From Camarhynchus parvulus (lineage: Eukaryota > Chordata > Aves > Passeriformes > Thraupidae), in the NCBI RefSeq assembly GCF_901933205.1, contig NC_044596.1, forward strand, positions 2,792,001 to 2,856,000: a stretch of 64,000 nucleotides of DNA, in the 5' to 3' direction. The translations under genes and the position numbers were made by a program. How positions within the stretch are numbered: the stretch's first letter is position 1; the number at the start of each line of letters is the position of its first letter. The notes beneath the pieces are model-generated. The model did not search any database. It had not been told where the DNA came from and saw only the letters and a program-made list of their open reading frames with translations. Below, piece by piece: positions 9,401 through 21,400 of the stretch.

Positions 9401-12400
9401 TGGCAGGGCTGGTGTTTGGGCATCTGAGTGCCAGTTCTGGCTGGGACAGTGCTGGTTTTGTTGGTCAGGAATCACAGTGGTGTTTTTGTGGGCAGACAAA
9501 GTGCTCAGTGTTGGCCTGGAGGTCAGGGCTGTGTGTGAGCACAAGCCCTTCCTCGTGCTTTGTCACCTCAGCCTCGTTCCCAGTGTTTCCGTGGAGTGTT
9601 GGTGCTGGGTTTGTGCTCTTGGAGAGCTCCAGGGGCAGCTCTGTAACGCTGTGTGCACGTGTCCCTGCTCCCAGTGCCTTCCCAGGCTAATCCTGGTGTT
9701 CACTGCAGGCCCTGAGCTGTGGGATAGCTGTGGGGCCCTTGGTTACTTGGAATGTTGGCCAGGAGTTCTGGACTGGCACCAAGAACAGCTGTTTCACAGT
9801 TTAAGGGATGCAGAGGAGCTCTCAGGGATAAGAGCATTTCACAAAACCTTCATCCAGCTGTCCCTCCTGGCCTCTCCTTCCTGCCTGGCTGCAAAGACAA
9901 TTATGCTGCTGAGGCTAGAGGGGTGAGGAAGGCTTTTTAATCCATCTTCACACAGAGAACTGTTTGGTTTGGTGCCTTGGGAAGGTTTCTAGATCCTCCT
10001 GTTGGTTACCAGCTCACATCCCTCTGTGACAAAAGGCACCACATGCTGTACAAGGGCAGCTGCAGCTGCCACTGTGGTGGCACTTGGTGCATGGGACTCA
10101 AATTCCAGTTGTGGTAGTGAGAAGGATTTATTTTTGCTGTGGTAAAATCATTTCACTTCAGCAGATTTTTATTTCATCTGAAAATCACATGTATTTGCTC
10201 AGATTGCACAAGACTGTGAGGTAGAGTTGGACTGCAAAGGACTTTTCAAACCTTTAAAGTGCTTTGGAGTATCAAGTAACTTCTGTCTGTGTTTTTAAAC
10301 AAATTCTGGGTCTGGAAAATCAGGAAGGAGATGGCAAGATTATAAAAATGCTGTGATGGAGAGTATCTCTCATTTGGAGAGGGGAAAATAAAATGTTCTC
10401 CAAAAGCAAACCTATTCCAAAAATCTGGTAACAATTTACATGCAGGAAGAGCACTTTACTCTCTTTGCTCATGAGGAATTGAGCCAAGATTGCTTGAGAG
10501 GTTGAGAAAAGGACTGGGGTCAAAAAAGACAAAACCTTTTGCCTAAGAAACACATGGCTGCCTTAAACACACCCAGGGTGGTGACTCAGCTGCACAAAAA
10601 TCAGGGCAGAAATTAAGTTCTCCTAGGTAAGGCTGGGTAAAAAGGGAAAGAAGGCAGGTTTGGCAGGAGGAGCACTGCTCTCTGCAGTGGGCTGTTTGTT
10701 CCCTCAGTGCTGAGGCAGAAAATGGGGAGAAATCCATTGGAAAAGGAGAGCCTGAGCCTGGATTGCTGATCTGGGGATTAAACACTTGAGCTGAACAAAC
10801 AGGTTCTCTTTAATATATTTCTTTTTATGCTGTATTTGTGATGACAAATGGCTGGGCCCCACCCTCCAGTGTTCAGTTTAATGAATTCTTGAGGCAGGAA
10901 TGAACTTGACCTGCTCCCTGCATTTAGGGTAAATCCCTCTTGCCATGAAGCCGCCTTTGATGTGGGGAGTCAGGAGCCCCTGGGGCACTGGCAGGTGAGG
11001 GGAAAGCACAGAGCAGGCTGTGACAGGGACACAGAAAGTGCCAGGACTTTGGCTTTCAGGCTGTTGTGACCAGTGGAAGGAGGATTGCCAGCACCAATGC
11101 AGAGTGTCAAAGAGCTGACCCTTCTTTCATGTCTGTGCTTACTCTGCACTGGGCTGGGCTTTTACCCAGGTTTTTTCTTCCACTGGACCAGGTGTGTGGT
11201 CCTGCAGCACAGAGCCACTGTTCTGTCCCACTGTCTGTCTTCATTTGTGCAAAATCACAGGATGATTTGGGTGGAAAGGCCCTTAAATTGCTCCTCATTC
11301 CACCCCCTGCCATGGCCATGGACACTTCCAGTGGAGCAGGTACTCTGAGTCCATCATCCTCTCATTCCAGCAAACACCTGGGGCAGAGCCTGTGCTTGGA
11401 GCATCTTCCCTTGTGCTTCAGGAGACTTGAGCTGACATCAACTACAGCAGCAAACCCAAAAACCAACCCCCAAGCTACAGCGAGAGAGCTCTGCTTTTTC
11501 TGGGCTTGGAAGGAGTTGGGGTGCTGGGGAGCATATTCTGAGTCCTCTGTGCTGCAGGGTTTGAGATGTTCTTGCAAGTGCCTTTGCATAGAAAATGGAG
11601 ATCTGATGCCAGACAGCTTGTCACTTCTATTTAGGAAGGCAAGTGTGACAGTTTCCAGAGTGCCTGTACAGTCTGGTGTCAGCTTTGAGCTGTGCTGACA
11701 GGGATCTCTCTCTTGCAGCAGAAATCTGTGCTCATTCTTTATGCAGTGAGCTGGGCTAGAAGGAACCTCTGAGCCAGGGTTCCTGCAGGGTTTGGGCAGC
11801 TTCCCCCAAGTGCTGGGTGGTGGCTCTTGGGCTGCCCTCCTTTTGGCACCTGGAGCCTTCTCTGGACCCCCACATTAACCTCTGCTTCTGTTTTGGATTT
11901 CAGCTGGTACTGAAAATACAGGAGATCTTTGATTCCAAGCGTGGAAAGAAGAAGGTGAAGCTGCTCAGTCCTGCTGGGAGAGAAGCAGCTCCAGTGAAAG
12001 GTATTGGGGTCTCCAACACCACTGTCTGTGCTCTAAACACCTTGAGGGGCACAATTCCTCTGCCCTGGCCTGGCACCACCACCTCATGCTGACACAGCAG
12101 TGCAAACCCCATGCTTGTGGCTGGAATTGAGCTGTCAGCTCAAGGGACACCTGCCTAACCCAAATTTAACACTGCCACAAGAGGAGGATTCTGAGCCTGG
12201 GTTAAAAGTGCTTTTTCAAAAAAGCAGATTGAAGCAAAAATTCTGCAGAAAACCACTTGGCATGAGAGCTACCAGTGACTCCTGCTCTCATTATCTGTGT
12301 ACCTTGTTCTGATTGTGTAGAATCTTTATTTATATTTATAGCAGGGTCTTTATTTATAGTTATAGGGGTTTTATTTATAGTTATTCTGTTCAGCAGCTCT

Positions 12401-15400
12401 GTTAAGTTTTATAGCAGCCTCAGCCAGCCTGGTTTGTGTTCTCTGCCCATGTTCAGCTGACCTGCAGGTCACTCACTGGCACCACTGCCTTGATATCAGC
12501 TCTGCTTTTTGCAGTTTGCTGTGATAACACATTTTCCAGCTGCCCTTGGCTGGTGCTTTGGGCAGGATTGGTGGGCAGCCCTGAGGGATGTTGATGTGAT
12601 GAGTCTCAGGTTGTGTCTCTTTCCCAACTTTGGGTGTTGCCCATCTTCCTTCTGCATGGTTAATAAGTGAAAACTGTGTGTGTTTCAGGTGAAACCAGCG
12701 GGAACGAAAGCGATACGGAAAATCAGCCCAAAAGTGAGTGAATCACAGGGCTGGTCCTGTCCCACAGCACTGCACCCTTGGCTGAGGCCCTGGTGGGATG
12801 AGCTGACGTGTGGAATCTGCTGAGACAGGGCCAGGGAGCCTCTCAGAGGCCACATGGCCAAGTCTGGCAGCTGCTGCTGTGACAAACCAACCTCTGTTTC
12901 TGCCCTTTCCCCTGAGCCCTTGAGGTTTAATGCCATTAATCTGCCAGTCAGCAGAAGCAGAGTCATTTTTGGGCTGGTAGGAGGTTGTTCCTCATCACCT
13001 TTGCTGCTGCTGCTTGAGATTATTTCCCTCCTGATTCCTTCCCTTGGTTCTGTTTTATGTAATGCTGTGAAATGTCCTTTCCTCTGGGGAGAACTCACCA
13101 GGGTATTTGTCTGGTTCCAATGTCCTGAGCTGGATCATAGATCCAAACTCCAAACCTGAAACACCTACTTGGTTTTAGGTGCTTTTAGCTTCCATGTGAA
13201 GACAGATTAAACAGAAGGATCTGGCTCAGGGTGCCCAGAGCAGCTGTGGCTGCCCCTGGATCCCTGGCAGTGCCCAAGGCCAGGCTGGACAGGGTTTGGA
13301 GCAGCCTGGGACAGTGGAAGGTGTCCCATGGCAGGGGGTGGCACTGGATCAGCTTTGAGGTCCCTTCAACCCAAACCATTCAAGGATTCTATGAATTCTA
13401 TGATTCTATTCTATGATTTTATTTTAGGTGTTTCATTTACTTGGAGGGAAACATTCAAAAGGCTTTAACTTAGAATGAAAAGTGAAATTCCATTTCTTTA
13501 TGTTAATGAGAGTAGTGGACAGCGAAGGATCTCAGCAGAAATACTGAGATTTCTTCAGAAAGATTGAGTCACTGCCTGATGGAAGAGTTGTTTGAGAGTG
13601 TCTAGAATGTGTCACAGTGCCTGGGCCACAGGAATTCCTGACATGAGAGGGCTGTGCCTGTGCTTGTGAGCCTGTGCTGCCTGTCAGGACAGCCCAGCCT
13701 GGGGGTGCCTCTGCCTCTCCTGAGTGCCCCTGGTGTTTGGAGTGGCTCCCTGAGCTCCTGACCTGGTGCAGGTGGCCTTCACTCCCTGGTACCCTGTTGT
13801 ACACTCTGAGATGTGTAAGAACATCAGGGCAGCAGGAGAAATTTCGGTGTCTGTCAGGGGGGATTTGCAGAGCTGCACATTTGCAGGATTTTGGATTTGC
13901 AGGCCAGTGCTTCCTGTCTGAATCACAGAATCCTGGAATTGTTAAGGTTGGGAAAGACCTCTAAGGTCATCAAGTGCAGTCATCAACCCGGCAGCACCAC
14001 CATGCTCACCACTAAACCACATCCTCAAGTGCCCCATTGTGACCGTGCTCACAGGGGTCTGAGGATGAGGGAAGAGATGAGGATCTGACTCCATGTTTCA
14101 GAAGGCTGATTTATTATTTTATGATATATATTACATTAAAACTATACTAAAAGAATAGAAGAAAGGATTTCATCAGAAGGCTAGCTAAGAATAGAAAAAG
14201 AAGGAATGAATAACAAAGGCTTGTGGCTCGGACAGAGAGTCTGAGCCAGCTGACTGTGATTGGCCATTAATTAGAAACAATCACATGAGACCAATCACAG
14301 ATTTACTTGTTGTATTTTACAGCAGCAGATAACTGCTTATTGTTTACATTTTGGTTTTGAGGTCTCGTAGCTTCTTAGGAGAAAAAATCTTAAGGAAAGG
14401 ATTTTTCAGAAAAGATGTCTGTGACACTACATCCACACATTTTTTAAACACCTCCAGGGATGGTGACTTCACCACTGCCCTGGCCAGCTTGCTCCAATGA
14501 TAACAACAATTCCAGTGAAGAAATTGTCCCTAATATCCAATCTAAACCTCCTCCAGTGGAATCTGAGGTTATTTCCTTCCTGCCTGGGGGAAGATCAGCT
14601 CTGTGCACGAGGAGCTGACACAGGTTTCATATCCCACAGGGAGCATTTGGATGTTGGGCAAATCCACCCATCACTTTCCCCCCTGATGGCACTGCCGAGT
14701 CCTCTCCTGTGCCCTGTAGGTGTGTGGCAGTGCCAGCTCAGGCTGCTTTGGGGTTTCTTGCTCTCCCCAGGTCGCCACAGGTGCCTGAGGCGCTCGCCCT
14801 CCAAGAGGAACCCGCACTACCAGACCTTGGAGAGGGATCTCATCGAGCTCCAGGAGCAGAGGCTCTTCGAGCTCTTCGTGGTGGTGTCCCTGCACAAGAA
14901 GGCATCTGAGGTCACCTACACACCACACATCATCCAGCAGTTCCCCAGCAAGGTAGGAGCTGTGTGGGAACCTGCCCAGGGAACTGCTCAGCTCTGTTTC
15001 CCCTGCTGAGCTGCACTGGTCAGGGTCTGGGTTTGGGATGTGAGGCACCTTGCTCTGTTACACACCTGATATGTGGTGTCAGGACCTTGTTGAATATGTG
15101 TCTTGATAATGAGTTTATTGGGGTTTTTTTGAGCTACTTTTTTCCTACTTAATTCAAATTTCATGAAGCCAAGGGGTATTTGATACCAGCTGAAGGAGAG
15201 GAAGGAGTGCAGAGCTCTGTCCCAAAGCTGGCAGGAACCTCATCCTGGCAGTCTGTCCTTTGCAAACAAGGAGTGAGGCACTGATGCTGCACAAGAATTG
15301 GAATCCAGGGCTTTTATGCTTATTTATATTGTTTTGAAAAAGAATAATAAAAAAATGGCAAAGCTGTTTGTAGAAGCCCCCAAAACCAGGAGAGCTGTGG

Positions 15401-18400
15401 AAGTTGAGGCCAAACCAAGCCCTTTGAAATAAGCTGTTCAGCCCAAAAGGGTGACAAAACCAGTGTGTGACTGAATTATAGCTCAGTGAACTAAGTTGGG
15501 AAGCTGAGGTGGAGCCTTGGTGTTTCTGTGGTACCAGATTGAGATGAATATTCAGTTGTCAGTGTCTGGGCTCATACCTGCTGCCTTCCACTGAAAACAG
15601 AACAGAGCCAGCAATTCTGGCTGTGCCTTCAGAAAGCCAGGGATGATTGAGGAATCTGCATGTCATCCACACAGAGGAGATGTCAGATCCACTCAGGGAG
15701 GTTGTGTGTGACCCCAGCAGGTCGCACAGTGTCCCAGTTCCTGCTGCCTAAAGGATTTGTGTGCAAATAACTCCGGTGTCTTAAGTGTGTAAATGCCTTG
15801 GGTTCACAAGATGAATAAGGAAGTAGAGCCAGAAAGAGTGCACGGTGTTAATTTAGTGGGTAAAACTGAACACACCCAAATAATACCTGCTAAAAGTGCA
15901 AACTTTGGGGTGTTGGGAGGAAGAAAGGAGTGCAGCAGATTTGGCTTTTCCCTGGTGCAGCCTCTCAGTCTGTCCATTGCCTTTGGGAAGGGCACTGCAG
16001 GGTTTCCCTCCTGCTCTCTAGTGGCTTTTGTAAAGGCACTGACACAAAAAGTTCTTTTCTCAGATTTATTTATCTTCTGCTCAAGGGAAAGTGTTTTGGT
16101 GAGTGGCTTAGATGGGACAGTGGGTCAGATGGGGTGTCTCCATTCTAATATTAGCTTTGCTTCCAAGTAATCTGCTGTCACCCTCTGCTTTGGGCTGTGT
16201 GCCCAGGGACATCTAAGCTTTTGTACAACTGTTACTCTGTCAAAATGCTGTTCTGTTTTCCTAACACTTTGTGCTGTCACAGTTGGGACACTGGAATAGC
16301 CTGGATATGCTGAGTGCTTAAAATCAACTTCATGCAGTAAACTTTCCACTTGTCAGGGGCATTTCCTATTTAAATGTGTAAAAGTTCCTTACATTTCTTG
16401 TGGAGCCTCTTATCTGAACACCTTTCTTTTGCCCTTTCTGGCCAGTTTTGATCATTGAAAGTGTCCTGGAGTCCTTGAGGGGTTTGATTTGAACCCATAT
16501 GTGGTGTGGCTGGAACACGTGATTCAGGGACAGTTTTTGCATTTCAGTTATGAGTGATCTGCACATCAAAAGCTGAACACATTCCTGTTCCTATTTGAGT
16601 GTTTTCAAATCTCCCAGAGGTAGAACCAAGGCAGGCTGATCCAGCCATCATTTGGGGGCTCATTTCTACATTCATTTTCCAATAAACTTAGCCCTGCTTA
16701 TAGATCCTTACCAAGGATCTTACCAAGGATCCTACCAAGGATCCATCCTTACCAAGCTGGGCCATTTTACAAGGGTCCAATCAGCTGGAAAGATGCAAGA
16801 GGGAACTGGGAATCTGCTAATAGTCTCCTGTACCTGTGCATTAGCTATGTGATGGATCAGCTTTTGGAAGTGTCAGGAAGATGCTTTCTGTATTTTAAAT
16901 GCTGCAGCTATGCACCAACTTCAGTGACTTCAAATGCATCTGTTACCCCTCCAGCCTGAACATCCCTTCAGACCATCAAAGGATACTGAAGAGAGGCTAA
17001 AGGTCATTCCCAAATTCTGCTTTCCAGATCCCAAAGACTGGTTCCCTTCATCAGACCTTAAAAGGTAAAGATTTGGTTTTGAATACTTGTGACTGAGGCA
17101 GGCAGTGCTGAAAGATTTGGACTGTGCCAGAGGAGCTGAAGCCAGAGCAGGGGAAAAGGGGAAAGGATCCAGGAAATCCCTGTGGTAGGAGGGAGGATGA
17201 AGTGTGGAGCTGGGCTAGAGAGCAGCTGCTGCCTTTCCTGTAAGGAGGAAAAATCTGTCCAAGGCCAGCTGCTGGGGCTGGAAATGCTTCTGCTGCTCCT
17301 TGGCTGAATGGGGAAGCAGCTGGGAAGGAGGAGAGCTGGAAAAGCTCAGTGAGAGGAGCTGGGAAGGAGGAGGGATGGAAAACGCTCAGTGAGAGGAGCT
17401 GGGAAGGAGAGATGGAAAAGCTCATGGCGTGCAATTTTTTACCCTGAACAGATCCCAAACTCCTTGTAATCGTGCCTTGGCCCTTGTCAGCATGACCAGA
17501 AGGAGTCTCTGTGCTTTGTCAGTCTGTCCCCTGGGCTGTGTGGTGAATTTAACCCTGACTCTGCCTTGTTCCCCAGTGAAACCTTTTCCTTCGTGCTGAC
17601 GGGGGAGGACGGCAGCCGCTGGTTCGGGTACTGCAGGAAGCTCCTGGTGAGCATCTCTGGGAGGGCTGGGGGTACAGGGAGTGCTGTCAGGACATGACTC
17701 AGGGCTGCTTTCCCACGTGGGTTGCCCATCCTGTGCTGCTGTGGTGGTGCCAACCCTTGGGATGCAGAGGGAAGGGTCACAATGGTGCCCAGAAATAGCA
17801 AAATGGGCTCTGGGCATGAACCAGCTCCTGGAACTCGGTGTTCCTTGAGAATGTTCATAGTCATAAGTGTAGGGGGGGCTGCAGCAGAAGGAGTTCTGCA
17901 GATCAGCTGCAGTGTGGGTGCTGGGTTGTTCCTTGCCCCCCTGTTCTCAGCAGAGCTGTTGCTGTTGCCTTTCAGCCAGAAGGGAAAGGGAAGCGCCTGC
18001 CCGAGGTGTACTGCATCGTGAGCCGCCTGGGCTGCTTCAACCTCTTCTCCAAGGTGAGCTGGCACAGCCTGTTCCTTGAGCCCTGACAGCCTGCAGGCTC
18101 CACAGAGTGACTGGGTGCTTCTGTCAGGCTTAGTGATTGCAGCTGATCCCAGGAGAGTGGTGCTTCCTCTCTGTCTTTGCTTTGAGCAGGGAAATAAAAT
18201 CCTGGTGCTGAGCTTGTCAGCCAATGCACAAATCCTTCAGCAATTACTGCCAGGAAGGGCCTTCTAATACCTGGTGTTACTGAGGGTGCCTCTTCATCCT
18301 CTTCTTCTGTGACTTGGAAAGGGAAAATCAGTTTGGGATGGGGTTGGATCTCCCCTGGTTTTTGTAGCACCATGAGGAGGGGAGATAAGGGGGTGAGGAC

Positions 18401-21400
18401 TGGGGAAAGCTGCTGCAGACAAAGGACAGTTATTGCAGCAGAGTACTGGGACGAGCTTTGATGAAAGATGGTTCTGGTTTTTGAAGCACAGAGTTTCTAG
18501 AACAGCATTTCAGGGAGGTTTCGTGGTGAGGGGGATGGGTGTTGCTCCTCCTAACTCCTTGAAATAATGAGAATTTGATTACTACATACAAGACATTTCC
18601 TTCCAGTGGCAGGAGACTAGAGAGTTGTGCTCACAGGAAGCTGTTCCTGTTTGACTGTTCAGACGTTTGAGATGAATTTCACAGGGGTCCCAAGCAAGGT
18701 GGGAGAGGGCAGTGGGTCTGTGCTGGAGCCTTCTCCATGGGAATGCTCTGATGGATTCTCCCCTCTGCTCAGCAGCTGTTGTATTTGCTGGGAATGCCCT
18801 GACGAAGGCAGAAATGATGAATCTGACTCCATGTTCTCAGAAGGCTCACTTATTACTTTATAATACTGTTTTCTATTAGAGAATATTATACTATACTAAA
18901 GAATACTGAAAGGGTACTTGCAGAATGCTAAAAAGATAATAATGAAAACTCGTGACTCTTTCCAGAGTCTTGACACAGCTTAGAAATGTTATTTCCTTTT
19001 GGGAAGGGAAACGAAATCTTGGATTTCAGTGAGGATCAATTGGGCAAGCTTTGGTCCCTGCACTTGATGGCATGCAATGCCTTTTGATGGCTTTCACTTT
19101 GGCAAAGATTTTTTTTCTTTTTAGAGTATCCATGCCATGTCCCTCATATCTTCCCCTCAAAGTTGTGTCTTCCTCCTTGATTTTTTCCCCCGCTTTTGCA
19201 ACATCTGTGGGGTTAGTTTTGGCATGTTTTGGTCCTTTGCACTGCACCTCACGTAATCCTGGTCCACTTTCTTGTAGTAACTAAATCTCCTGATTTTCTG
19301 GAGATTGTCTGTCCTGATTGGCCAAAGAGTGAAAACAACTCACACCAGAATCCAATGAAACAATCACCTGTGGGTAAACAATCTCCAAACACATTCCAGA
19401 CAAGCACAGCACAGGAGAAGCAAATGAGATAAGAATTGTTTTCCTTTTCTCTGAGGCTTCTCAGCTTCCCAGGATTAAAATCCTGGGCGAAGGGATTTTT
19501 TTCAGAGAACGTGAATGCCACAAGCAGCAGCAGTGACCCAAGGCTCTGTGTGTTTCCCTGCAGATCCTGGATGAGGTGGAGAAGAGGAGGGAGATGTCCC
19601 CAGCCCTGGTGCACCCCTTCATGCGCAGCGTGATGGAGGCGCCGTTCCCCGCCCCGGGCCGCACCATCACCGTCAGGAGCTTCCTGCCAGGAGCAGGAGA
19701 TGAGGTAACACAGGTCAGGCTGAGCTGCCTACTCTCTCTGGGGCACAGAGGCTCTTGGCAAACTGCACAGTGGTGCCTGGAAATAATTAGTGTGAAGAAA
19801 AGATCCTGGAGTTGGAAGGGAGGCTGCCCCAGAGATGTGTTTGCTGTGGGATCATCTGCTATGGAAGTGATTCCCTGCTTCTTAATGAAGAGCTTCTGGG
19901 GCACTCTTCTGTGCTGCCCCAGCTGTCTGGGTCATGGGGTTCTCTGTAAAATCATGGATTCAGAGGAAATCCTGAGCTTGAAGGGACCCACAAGGATCAT
20001 TGAGTCCAACTCCTGGCACCTCAAAATCCCACCCTGTGCATTCCTGAGAGTGATGTCCAGACACTCCTGGGAGCTCTGGCAGCCTCAGGGCTGTGCCCAT
20101 TCCATGGGGAGCCTGGGCAGTGCCCAGCACCCTCTGGGGGAAGAACCTTTCCCAAAATCCAACCTAAATCTGCTCTGGCCCAACTCCAGCCCTTCCCTGG
20201 GTCCTGTCCCTGGTCCTGCCCCTCAGGAGGAGGCTGAGGTCCCTGCTCTGGGCTGCTCCCCAGCTCTCCCTGTCTCTGTGTGCTCCCAGGTGATGGAGCT
20301 GTGCCGCCCCTTGGACTCCAGGCTGGAGCACGTGGACTTTGAGTGCCTCTTGCAGTGTCTGAGTGTGTCCCACACCATCCGGGTGTTTGCCTCTCTCCTG
20401 CTGGAAAGGAGAGTCATCTTTGTGGCTGACAACTTAAGGTAAAGATGAGTCTGAGTAGCTCTTGCTGAGGGAGGCTGTCACTGGATGTTATTGTTTCTTC
20501 TGTGTTTGGACCTGTCTGTCCCATGTCCAAGCTTGTCTAGTTTTGCAGTTCCATTTGAAAACCTTCTGCACTCCCCACACAGCATGTGCATGCCTAGAAT
20601 TTGAATTATGCTGTTTACACAAGAGGAGATAAGGGAATGTCTCCTTTTTGCCTCTTTAGCTTGGCTTGATGGTGGGTTTAGCTCCCCATAACTGAGTTCA
20701 GAAGTGGGTGCATGGGGCCTCTGCTGATGCACAGGCTGTACACAAGTGACGCCTGCCCTGAAGGAGACACTGACCACCCTCCCTGTGCTTCTCCCACCTC
20801 TCCAGCACTCTGTCTAAATGTGGGCACGCTGCAGTGGCAACACTTTACCCCTTCACCTGGCAGCACACCTACATCCCCGTCCTGCCAGCTTCCATGATCG
20901 ACATCGTGTGCTCTCCGACCCCATTCCTCATTGGCATCCTCTCCTGCTCCCTGCCACAGCTCTGGGACCTGCCCATAGAGGAGGTGAGGATATGTGAGAC
21001 ACAGTCAGGGCCAGTGGGATGAGGCTGACCTCTCTGGAATAATCTCTGGATTCTGTCTGAGTATAAACTCTCAAAGTTCTCTGAGCTGCTTGGTGAATTT
21101 GCCAGATAAATGCCAGGATGTTCCAGCATTGTCAAAAATAAATAATATTCACAGTTCTCAGAGACAGGCTGCACCCATGCAAAACTTGGGTTTTGTGTGT
21201 GACAGCCCTATTTAAAAAACATCCCACATCTAAAAAAAAACAAATTAAAACCTGTTTTTTTTTCTATACAGCAACATACCTGGTTATGAGTCAGTGTGTT
21301 TTCTGTCTCCCCAGGTTCTGATTGTTGATCTTTGTGCTGACAAGTTCTTGCAAGAGGTGAGTGAAATAACAGTACCAGTAACTTCTGAGTTTATGCCAGG

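Noticed and set aside
17487..18224. 245-codon minus-strand frame
   Set aside because: It overlaps DENND2C coding exons 9 and 10 in antisense and shows no protein-like motif.
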